NCBI GenBank assembly: GCA_035772735.1
Contig: JASDFA010000007.1
Location: 71,896,501-71,960,500, forward strand
Reading direction: 5' to 3'
DNA: 64,000 bases
Origin: Datura wrightii
Taxonomy: Eukaryota; Streptophyta; Magnoliopsida; Solanales; Solanaceae
A program made the position numbers and the translations under genes. Shown here piece after piece: positions 1 to 8,907 of this stretch; the first letter of the stretch is position 1, and each line of letters begins with the position of its first letter. The notes below the pieces were generated by a model that was not told the DNA's origin, searched no databases, and saw nothing but the letters and a program-made list of their open reading frames with translations.

Positions 1-1236
1 GTAGCTGCAGGCTAGCTAACCATGCGAGCGCATGACAAAGTGGAGGTATTTGATGTGTATAAGTCCATGAAGCTTCCGACCATCTATGAGGAGCTTTCAG
101 CAATCAATGTGCTAAACCAAGAAGAAATTCTTCAGATTGTTGATTCTCAAGATCCATTGGAGAGAGCGTTGATGAGCTCCGATCATTTCGGAGATAGAGA
201 TACTTATGAGATGGTGAAAATTTTGAATGAATCAAAATGGTATCTCAGGAAGCAATACTTTCAGCCGTTGATGAGGTCCCTAGAACCAGTGCCAAAACCA
301 TCTATTGAGGCAGCACCAAAACTGGAGTTGAAGACATTGCCTCCACATTTGAAATACGTCTTTTTGGGGGAAGATGACACCTTGCCAGTCATCATCTCCG
401 CAGAATTGACGGAGGCACAGGTAAATGATGCATTGGTGGTTCTCAAGAGGAGGAAGAAAGCAATGGGCTGGCAAATGTCAGACATTCGGGGTATCAATCC
501 AGCTTTTTGCACACACAGAATTTTCATGGAGGAAGGAGCAAAGACAACTGTACAACATCAGCGGAGGTTGAATCCGATGATGAAGGATGTGGTTAGGAAG
601 GAAGTGATTAAATGGCTTGATGCAGGTGTGGTCTATCCTATTTCAGACAGTGAATGGGTCAGCCCCGTTTAGTGTGTTCTAAAGAAAGGAGGGATGACTG
701 TGGTCACCAATGAGAAAAATGAGCTGAGCCCTACACGCACAGTCATAGGCTGGAGGATTTGCATGGACTACAAAAATCTCAATGAGGCCACAAGGAAAGA
801 TCACTATCCTATCCCGTTTATTGATCAAATATTGGACAGATTGGCTGGTCAAGCATATTATTGTTTCCTTGATGGCTATTCTGGCTATAAACAGATAGCC
901 ATAGCACCGGAGGACCAGGAGAAGACTACTTTCACATGTCCTTATAGGACATATGCTTTCCGGCGGATGCCATTTGGTTTATGAAATGCACCCGCCACAT
1001 TCCAGAGATGCATGATAGCGATCTTCCACGATATGGTGGAAGATTTCGTTGAGGTATTTATGGATGATTTTTCTATTTTTGGTAATTCGTTTGCTACTTG
1101 TTTGCAGAATCTTGATAGGGTGCTAGCTCGTTGTGAAGAATCCAACCTTATACTCAACTGGGAGAAATGTCATTTCTTAGTCAAGGAGGGTATCGTCCTT
1201 GGCCATAAAGTGTCTTGCAAAGGGTTGGAAGTCGAT
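1..1236 (+). pseudogene. pol: ATH-A pol: protease C-terminus and reverse transcriptase
   Basis: The frame entered at base 1 is the protease tail, followed from about 340 by the RT domain that copies element RNA into DNA. The catalytic Phe-Met-Asp-Asp box is intact (about 1060-1071). Breaks seen against ATH-B are a TAG at 13-15 and a TAG at 670-672 (both CAG in ATH-B), and a TGA at 982-984 (TGC in ATH-B). The RT thumb and most of RNase H are missing because an internal deletion joins bases near 1236 to the end of RNase H. Not functional. Confidence 0.9.
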
Positions 1237-2656
1237 CAGATGGATCTTGTTGTTACAAGAGTTTGACCTAGAGATTCGGGACAGAAAAGGGAGCGAGAAT
1301 CAAGTGGCAGATCACCTATCGCGATTGGAAAGCCGGTCACATGTGAAGGAAGGTGACAGCATCAAAGAAGAGTTCCCAGATGAGCAGCTCTTGGCAATAA
1401 GGGAAGCTGAAATCCCTTGGTATGCAGACATTGTGAATTTGCTAGTGAGTGGAGTCTATCCACCGGAGGCTACGACTCAGCAGAGAAAGAAGTTGAGACA
1501 TGATTGCAGGTATTATATTTGGGATGAGCCGTACTTGTTTAAGCAGGGACCGGATTAGGTGATGAGAAGATGCATTCCGGAGAGCTAGATTGCAGAAGTG
1601 TTGAGGAGTTGTCACTCTTCATTGTATGAAAGGTACCACGGAGGCGAGCGGACAGCGCACAAGGTGCTACAATCAGGTTTTTTTTGGCCTACATTGTTCA
1701 TAGACTCTATGGCATACATAAAAATGTGTGGTAGATGTCAAAGAACAGGAACAATTGGTAGAAGGCAAGAAATGCCGCTGCAGCAGATATTAGAAATGGA
1801 GATCTTTGATGTATGGGGTATAGATTTCATGGTCCCATTCCCACCGTCATTTGGTAATCATTACATCTTGGTGGCCGTTGATTATGTATCAAAGTGGGTT
1901 GAAGCAACAACTTGCCCCAAGAATGACAACAAGGTGGTAACAAAATTTGTGAAAAAGCATATTTTCACCAGGTTCAGGACACCCCGAGCCATTATCAGTG
2001 ATGGAGGGGCTCATTTCGTAAATGCAAGTTTCAAGAATTTGCTAGCTAAGTATGGTGTGCGCCACAAGGTAGCAACAGCATATCATCCCCAAATTAGTGG
2101 GCAAGTGGAGGTGTTGAACAGAGAAGTAAAGCAGATTCTACAGAAGACAGTGAATGCACAACGTAGTGATTGGTCAAGCAAACTCGACAATGCGTTGTGG
2201 GCTTATAGAACTGCATATAAGACACCAATTGGGACTTCTCCATACAGATTGGTCTATGGAAAGGCGTGTCATCTGCCTGTGGAGCTAGAACACCTAGATT
2301 TCTGGGCCGTGAGGAAATTGAACATAGATCTAGAGCTAGCTGGTAAGAAGAGGCTGATGCAACTCAGCGAACTTGATGAGTTTCGTTGGCATGCTTATGA
2401 AAGTGCCAAGTGCTACAAAGAGGAAACAAAGAGGTGGCACGATAATCATATGGTGCATCGGATCTTTGAGCCGGGGCATAAAGTATTGCTATTCAATTCA
2501 AGATTGAGGCTTTTTCCAGGAAAATTGCGGTCCAAATGGTCAGGGTCGTTTGAGGTGGTAAGAATGACCCCGCATGGGGCGGTGGAGTTGTGGCAAGAAG
2601 ATAGAAGTGCCATGTTCTTAGTAAATGGGCAGCGATGTAAGCATTGTTGGGGGTGA
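1237..2656 (+). pseudogene. pol: ATH-A pol: RNase H end and integrase
   Basis: After the deletion junction the reading resumes in the RNase H C-terminus (motif RWILLLQEFDLEI, in another frame from RT) and continues to integrase, which inserts element DNA into chromosomes. Integrase retains the His-His-Cys-Cys zinc-binding N-terminus (His in CHSS and YHGG, Cys in MCGRC), and all three catalytic acidic residues: Asp in WGIDFM, Asp in ISDGG and Glu in GQVEV. The 1598-2656 segment is uninterrupted for 352 codons, the best-preserved domain of this copy. Two TAG codons (near 1556 and 1587) replace glutamines present in ATH-B. No chromodomain follows. Confidence 0.9.
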
Positions 2657-2743
2657 GGACGTTATTCGAGAGAAGACATCCATCACTCTAGAGGATAATT
2701 GAGCATTGAATGACGTCGAGCCGCGACGGTAAATCAGGCAGTG

Positions 2744-2761
2744 CACGGGAGGCAACCTGTG
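2744..2761 (+). other. Post-integrase hairpin, ATH-A copy
   Basis: CACGGG-AGGCAA-CCTGTG forms a 6-bp stem (one G-T wobble) around a 6-base loop, about 90 bases after the integrase stop. A conserved upstream flank (GGTAAATCAGGC) precedes it. The same structure follows integrase in ATH-B (21409-21426) and, with compensating stem changes, in ATH-D (52260-52277). Function unknown. Confidence 0.7.
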
Positions 2762-2789
2762 AAATTGTTGTAATAGATAAGTAGAAATA

Positions 2790-2850
2790 TTTGAAAAAAA
2801 AAGAAAAAAAAAAGAAAAAGAGAAAAAGAAAAAAAATATAATAAAAATTT
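2790..2850 (+). repeat. A-rich purine tract
   Basis: A nearly pure A/G low-complexity run with scattered G lies between the hairpin and the motif array. ATH-B has a similar A/G-rich run at about 21300-21405 in the matching place. I see no LTR start after it, so it is not the 3' polypurine tract. Confidence 0.6.
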
Positions 2851-2989
2851 TGTTTGCGTTGAAACCTACGAGTTCTAACCAATTTCTTGTGGTCAAGTGA
2901 TTTTCAGGCGGAACGGAGGGAAAAATGCAAAGAAACGCAAAGGAAAAAATCGAGGTGAGAAAAATAAAAATTGACACATTACAGTGAGC

Positions 2990-3190
2990 CTACGCAATGG
3001 CTCCGTGTCATGGAGGGGGTGCTCCGCGTTACCCTCCGTGACACATTGAAGAGTGTTCCAGATTTTTTTAAAAAATCCAGAACATTGGCGCGATGGCTCC
3101 GCGTCATGGAGGGGGTGCTCCGCGTTATCCTTCGTGACACATTGAGTGTTATTTTGCGTCGAGTCACACAGGGTCGCCGGGTAACCCGCG
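2990..3190 (+). promoter_or_regulatory. ATH-A spacer motif array, candidate internal promoter
   Basis: Two tandem GC-rich units (about 2997-3051 and 3092-3146) share the core GTGCTCCGCGTTA followed by CTCCGTGACACATTG, linked by an AT-rich segment containing a short inverted repeat (GATTTTTTTAAAAAATC). The same unit type fills the U3 part of the ATH-A/B LTRs just upstream of their TATA box. The array ends near a TTTAAAA stretch at about 3200. Its position upstream of ORF3 suggests a second promoter, which is inference. Confidence 0.45.
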
Positions 3191-3343
3191 CGAAATATCA
3201 CTTTAAAACCCCGATTTCCCTCAATTTCTTCATTATTTTCCCTTGCCTCCGCGACCAACACCCCAAATTCCCTTCTCCCCCAACATGAAACGGACCTAGG
3301 CATCGATTTTCTTCAAGTTTTCTTCAATTTCATCGGATTAAAG

Positions 3344-3982
3344 GTATGTTCTTGAAATTTACCTCATTTTTTCTTGAATTTTTGATTCTTGAACATGTGT
3401 AGTGGTTGAAAGTTGCCCTAAGTGAAAATTAAGCTTGAATTCATTTAAGTTATGATTGATTGATGTTCATAGTATTGTTGTGAGTATATGAACTCGATGA
3501 ATGCATGTGTTATTGAATTTTTGCGAAATTGTTAGCTAGGGTTGGAATTTGAATATGAAGAAGACTAAAATTGTTTGAAATGTTGAACAAAATTGGGTTG
3601 TGCATGTTGGGTGAATTGAATTATGTTGTGATTAATGTTGAATATGCTACGTAGACAAGGGGTTTTCAGGAGAATGAAATTGGTGAATTGCATAGGGTGT
3701 TGAGAACAAAAATTTGGCTAAGTGCTATGATGGTGGAAGTGAATCATTGGCGATAATTTTATTCATTGTACGAAGTCTGAGTAGTACATAGTAATTGTTC
3801 CATCGATTTATACGAATGCACTGAGCCGATTGAATGTTAAGAATGAGAAAAATCATGAATGTCTTGTCGAATTGTTTTGATTGTGGCTAAAGACTAAGTG
3901 TGGGGTGACCTAATTAAACCCAACCTTAGTTGAAGCTAATTGTGACTTGAGTAACATTGGGATTGTATGTTCGATTGTACAG
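3344..3982 (+). other. Candidate leader intron of ATH-A ORF3
   Basis: A donor-like AAG|GTATGT at 3344 and an acceptor-like TTGTACAG at 3982 bracket an AT-rich 639-base interval, and the ORF3 ATG lies five bases beyond the acceptor. ATH-B has the same pair in the same places (20817 and 20123) despite a different length (695 bases). No ORF is apparent inside. Conservation of both ends supports splicing, but there is no transcript evidence here. Confidence 0.5.
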
Positions 3983-3987
3983 GAACA

Positions 3988-5206
3988 ATGTCAGGAAGGC
4001 AAGACAAGGGAAAGGGCGCATCCACATTGGGCGCCGGCAGAAAAAGAATAAGATTGGGAACAGCAGTTCCAGCAGCACCAGTGGTTTCGAGAGGCCAACA
4101 CCGACAATACAGAACCCGATGGGTGACTGACGAAGGGAATAAATGGTATGCAAAACACAAAGAAACCAAATACTTCCCAGAAGAGCATATATCAAGGGAG
4201 CCGGTGGCACAGGAATTCCCGCGGATCATACACCGGATTGACACCGCTGGGCTGAACTTTATCTTTGAAGAGCCCAGAGAGTGCAATCTCCATCTCATTC
4301 GAGAGTTCTTTTCCAACTAGAACCCGACCCTCCACAGTCACACTGTCAAGATCAGGGGGCAGGTTGTCACTTTTGAGCGCCATCACCTGAATGCTATCTT
4401 GGGGGCGCGGGACACAGACGCCCATGTCCTTCTGCAGCTGAACATCACTCCACCTTATGCGGACATCAGATGCACTCTATGTGGAGCCCGTTCGACAGCA
4501 AGGTGGAGTAGGCACAAGGAGAGGGGCTACCACCAGACACTGCCCTACTCGCAGATGAACAAGGAAGCTAGGATCTGGCTTAAAATTGTGTGCTCATGCT
4601 TGATCCCGGGGGTGCACATGAAAGATGTCACCCGGGACCGAGTCTGCTTGGTGTATGCCCTGATGAAGGGGCTTGAAATAAATGTTGGGGTGGTGATCAT
4701 CTCCGCCATGAAGAGAGCCCGACTACATCAGGGGCACAGATATGGGTTCGGTGGTTTTCTTACCACGTTCCTGAGGGGCCATGATATCGAGGAGGAGGCC
4801 CTGGATTACATTCCACAGATTGACAGGCATGCCTTGGATGTCACCAAACCAAGGCACCTGACACTACTCATGGGCGATGCGCACACTAGCCGAGCGACAT
4901 GCTCGGGATGATCAGTATCTGGCCCGTATGTACGGGATGCAGATGTTGCAGCTGCGTATTGGCGGGAGGCCTGCAACGAAGGATGAGCTATGGCAGCTCG
5001 AGCTGGATTACCCATTCGGTGAGAATGCCCAAGCTCTATACAGAGTAGGGCCTGCATTTGTGGAGCCTGTAGATGATGACATCCCCACCGATAAGGAGAC
5101 ACGACGGGAGGACTCAGATGTTGAGTCAGATGAGGACAGCGGGGGCGATTCTGATATGGGAGACGAGACAACGACACCTGATGAAGAAGTTGAATACTTC
5201 GACTGA
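3988..5206 (+). pseudogene. ATH-A ORF3, plant-specific ORF downstream of pol
   Basis: About 400 codons of a protein of unknown function resembling the 'putative plant transposon protein' family found after pol in Athila-type elements. It starts with a basic, Ser/Ala-rich N-terminus (GRQDKGKGAST), has a central conserved segment around RYGFGGFLTTFLRG and a very acidic tail ending EEVEYFD. I see no signal peptide or membrane segment, so an envelope role is not supported by sequence. Breaks: a TAG at 4318-4320 where ATH-B has TGG, a roughly 7-residue insertion near 4420-4440 and a frameshift near 4865. The ATG at 3988 is chosen because it follows the candidate splice acceptor. Confidence 0.8.
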
Positions 5207-6745
5207 TCAGGGAGTTTCACCACCCACCTTTGTGATATGTTGAATTTTGTGAACACTGGGACAGTGTTCGGTTTAAATGTGGGGTGGGAGTAGTTAGGTG
5301 CCAGTCGCTTCATTTTTGTTTATGTTTATGTTGTGTTTTTGTGCCTGTGAAAAATGTGACCCTGTGACTCTGTGTTATGTGTTCTATAATTAAGTGGTGT
5401 TGTAATGAATGTTAAGCTGTTGTGTGCTGTGTTGAGCTGTTGGTTGTTGTGTAAATATTTTTGTTTTCTATCGAAATTATCGAAATTTTTAAATTTTTTT
5501 GTTAAATTTCTTTTATGTTTGGTTTCTCGGCCTTTGTTTTTGGTGCTTTTACCGAGAATAGTCCCATTGAACCCAAGTCATAGATAGTGACCGTTCCCTA
5601 TGATGGATGGATGACAACCGTCTTAAGGGAAATGTAGTCGATAGGAGTAATTTTTTTTCTTCCGTTTCTTTCTTTTGTTTGTGTCCTAAACGTGTCGCTA
5701 CTTCATGGTTCGGAATTCTTGTTACGTGTTGCACATGATATTAAGTTGCAAAGGTGATTCATATGAAAGCATGCAAATGTGTAAACATGTTGAGATACCT
5801 AGGTCATAGAGTTCAATTCGGTGTGATCGAGGCTTAATAGTGAATTCTTGTAATTAGATGATTGAAGAGTCTGTGAATATGTCTTGAGTTGAGCATGTGC
5901 ATTGAGTGTGAGGCGAGGGTTCGATTATTCCATGCTATTGTGAAGTGTCTAGAACTTGCCTGGTGTGTGTACGAAATGAAATGAAGGATGTGTATTGTAG
6001 GAAAGGATGTAGGCGTTTCTTTGATTAAACCGAAAGTTTCTCCATTATCATACCTACCTTTAATGTACATCCTAGTTAGCCCCATTGAGCCTTTAGCCTA
6101 TTTTTTTTCTTTCTTTGAAGAGGTACAAACCGAGCTTAATCCCTTCTTTCCATTAGCCATGAATTTGATCCAAAACTCTTAAGCGCTCAAGAAAAATAAT
6201 TTTCCCACAGAGTAAAGGAGTGAGAATTGTGAAAAGGAAAGAAAAGCGGAAGTGGTGAAAGTTAAAGAAAAGGTCAAAGGTGTACTTGCTGAAATTAAAT
6301 AAACTAAAGATGTATAACTAATCTTTGCTAGTAAGTTGAGTGTGCTTAAAGAAATGGGAACAAGAACAAAGAAAAAATTCTTCAAGAATGGGAGGATGAA
6401 GGAAGAAAAAAAAAGACCATAATGATGGTGGGATGTATTGAAAAGCGCTTAAGGAAGCTAGTTGCTATTATTGGTTAGCCTAGTATTTGCTAGTTCCTTA
6501 GCTTACATTACAACCCATTAAGTCCTACGTGATCTTACATCACTCGTTCTTATATTAGTGGAGTAATACACTAGAGGCAAGCCTATGGTTCATGACATGA
6601 TGCATGTGAATTCCTTGGGAGAGAGAGCGAAATTGTATTCATATACCCCTACATGTAGTGCTTTGGAAATCATATGATAGCAAAGGGGGTAGTTTTCTTG
6701 TTTTGTGAGGGCACATGCTTGACGAGAGATTAATTTCGTGTCGGA
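5207..6745 (+). other. ATH-A 3' untranslated region
   Basis: AT-rich noncoding sequence corresponding, in reverse, to 17395-18928 of ATH-B. Shared landmarks include the GTCCCATTGAACC segment near 5560 and the GAGGGCACATGCTTGA segment near 6710. Similarity to ATH-B stops a few bases after 6745, before the polypurine tract and LTR would be reached. I see no gene in it. Confidence 0.75.
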
Positions 6746-7496
6746 TGTCTTAATCAATTGAATCTACCAACTGTACTCCCAACCGAGCTAGTCTATGAAT
6801 ATATTTTACCATTTCCTTCTTGCCATCTTCAACTACACTTCCCATAGGCAACCTACTTACTACCACAGCCACCACATTGGCTTTGCCCAGGTGATACAAC
6901 ACACTCATGTCGTAGACTTTTAGTAGCTCCAACCACCTTCTCTGACGAAGATTTAGGTCCTTATGAGTGAACACATACTGATGGCTCTTGTGATTTGTGA
7001 ACACATCCACATGAGCCCCATATAGGTAATGTCTCCATATTTTCAGCATAAACACCACCATTGCCAACTCCAAGTCATGAGTTGGATAGTTCTTCTCATG
7101 AACTTTGAGTTTTCTGGAGGCGTAGGATATCACCTTGCCCCTCTGCATCAAAACGCAACCGAGTCCAACTCTAGAAGCATCATAATAGATAACCAACCCA
7201 TCTGTTCTTTCTGGCAAGATCAAAACGAGAGCGGTAGTGAGTCGAGTCTTTAACACCTGGAAACTCTTCTCACATGCATCCGACCACTGGAACTTCACTT
7301 TCTTTTGAGTTAACTTAGTCAGAGGAGATGCGATAGAGGAGAATCCCTCCATAAACAGTTGGTAATAACCCACTAAACCTAGAAAACTCCTGATTTCCGT
7401 AGGAGAGGTAGGCTTGGGCCAATCTTTCACTGCTGCTATCTTATGAGGATCTACCTGTATTCCCTCACCTGAGACCATATGACCCAAGAAAGTCAC
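6746..7496 (-). pseudogene. pol: TEK-1 pol: RT thumb and RNase H
   Basis: One open reading of about 245 codons from the RT thumb (FLGHMVSGEG) through RNase H, which removes RNA from the RNA-DNA hybrid. The first two acidic positions are visible (Asp in YYDAS, Glu in DLELA), but the third sits in TNHKS where the family has TDHKS, an Asp-to-Asn change expected to kill activity. The apparent N-terminal Met region beyond 7497 is LTR sequence from the solo insertion. The frame ends at LVDSID, at the fusion with ATH-A. Confidence 0.88.
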
Positions 7497-7744
7497 TGAT
7501 CTTGGGCAGAATTTCATGCCCAAGTGATACTCAAATGCTTCATTTCGACTTGTTTGTCTATCATTATTGTGTACATTCTCAGGTGATTTGTAGTTAAATG
7601 TGAATTTATACTAACCAATATGATTAGTGTTGTTTTGCAGGTAAAATGGAATTTTGGGAAGCTAAGATACATGTTGGTAAAATCGGGAATGAACTTGGAA
7701 ACAAGGAGTGAAAAAGGACATGGAAGATCAGCAAAAATAAGGGC

Positions 7745-8013
7745 TCCACGATGGAGCCGTGTCATGTTGCCGTCGCGGAGGCACTCTGCCTCAGAGGAAA
7801 TAATTTGGCAATTTCCAGTGGAGGTGCGCGATAGCACCGTGTCACGTTGTCCAGGCTCCGCGATGCAGGCCGTGGAACGTTGAGGTTAAATTGCCTGGGG
7901 ACCGACTTCCAGTGAAGGTCCGCGATACCTCCGTGGTACAGAGGGAGTGCTCCGCGATACACTCCGTTCCACATTGCTTGTTATTCCGGAAAAAATTCTC
8001 AATAGAATAAATA
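7745..8013 (+). promoter_or_regulatory. U3 motif array and TATA box of LTR S1
   Basis: Five imperfect units of the form TCCGCGAT...CCGTGNCACGTTG occur between about 7745 and 7981, including a perfect CGTGTCACG at 7838-7846. A TATA-like ATAAATA follows at 8007-8013. The same order is seen in the other copies (TATA at 12844-12850, 27109-27115 and 31343-31349 on the minus strand). This is the likely Pol II promoter. Confidence 0.6.
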
Positions 8014-8814
8014 GCACACTTAGGTTTTATTTTAAAGATTCTGACTTGGTTGAGCAAGAACGTGGGTTACAGGCAGTTGAGGGGACGAAAATTCTAGGGT
8101 TCTTCTCTATCTCTTTCTCTTTTATCTCAATTGTTTGTATAAAGTCTACTTATTTGATGATGTTAAATCCATAAATGAGTGGATAAATTCACTTCTTGCT
8201 GAGGTTAAGAACAATTGTAGTGGAATGTAATTGTTAATCATTTTAGTTTTCATCTTTTCTTCAATGGTTGTTCTATCAATTCTTGTTCTTATTGCATTAA
8301 TGTTTGGCCAATGTTAATGTATATCTAAAAAATCCAATTTTGATTTTGAAAAGGAAAGAAATTGGAAAGATGTGAATTGGTAGGATATGATCTTTTCTTA
8401 GTTTGGAAAATTGAGAATTGATTTACATTCAGAATAGAAATATATCTGAAAGTCTTATTAGTCAATTAAGGAATCGAGAATGTATGGCTAGAACATGAAA
8501 TTCTTTTATCACAGAAATGTAGATTAAGGCTCAAGATTCTTAAGTTGGATAGGAGTCAAAAGTTCCAATCCATAGGCAATAATTCTTGACTAGCAACCGA
8601 AGGAAAGATTAACTGAATTGTATTGATAAATTAATTCCCTGCATGTTTGTTTTAACCTCAGTTTGCTCATTACTATTGTTCAGACTCACTTTATAATTTT
8701 GCCTTAGATTCGTATTAATTAGTAAACTCAAACTCTAAAATATTATTTATTTGGTTGTCTGCATTCTTAAAGATATAGTTCATTAACACTTAAGTTAATT
8801 AGTACCGTAGCTCA

Positions 8815-8837
8815 GTCCCTGTGGGATCGATACTTGG
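8815..8837 (+). other. Conserved U5 box GTGGGATCGATAC
   Basis: A block reading CCTGTGGGATCGATACTTGG in the R-U5 part of the A/B LTR recurs at 12021-12041, 26286-26304 and the duplicated copy. A related block, CCTCGTGGGATTTGACC, is in the ATH-D 3' LTR (58958-58982). It resembles a tRNA T-arm box, but no tRNA is present. Confidence 0.5.
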
Positions 8838-8907
8838 CTTTACTTAAGCCACTTTATTACTTGTTCAATCATGTGCACTTGCGTGTAGTCACCACAGAAG
8901 CCGAACA

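Larger units (their letters stand above)
1..6745 (+). mobile_element. ATH-A: truncated Athila-type Ty3/gypsy element
   Basis: This stretch runs in order: protease C-terminus, reverse transcriptase, RNase H remnant, integrase, spacer with hairpin and motif array, ORF3 and 3' untranslated region. That order, with an extra ORF downstream of pol, is typical of the plant Athila lineage. The 5' LTR and gag lie before the window. The 3' end stops near 6745 without a polypurine tract or LTR and abuts TEK-1 RNase H, so the terminus was lost. ATH-B on the opposite strand is a close relative and was used as the comparator for every break. Confidence 0.9.
7497..8907 (+). mobile_element. Solo LTR S1 of the ATH-A/B family
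   Basis: Starts TGATCTTGGGC and ends CCGAACA, the family termini, and is flanked by GTCAC (7492-7496) and GTCAT (8908-8912), a 5-bp target duplication with one change. It interrupts the TEK-1 RT coding region, whose reading continues across the site when the LTR is ignored. It lies opposite to the other A/B LTRs in the window. There is no internal sequence, so it arose by LTR-LTR recombination. Confidence 0.92.

Noticed and set aside
1..2656. Endogenous pararetrovirus (caulimovirid) as the source of RT
   Set aside because: RT is followed by integrase, and the related ATH-B has LTRs, a tRNA-Asp primer site and a target duplication, so it is a Ty3/gypsy retrotransposon.
2618..2977. Minus-strand ORFs rich in Phe/Ser over the A-rich tract
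   Set aside because: Low-complexity translation opposite the purine run; not matched in ATH-B.
3988..5206. ORF3 as an envelope glycoprotein gene
   Set aside because: Position fits, but no signal peptide, membrane anchor or cysteine pattern is visible in either ATH-A or ATH-B.
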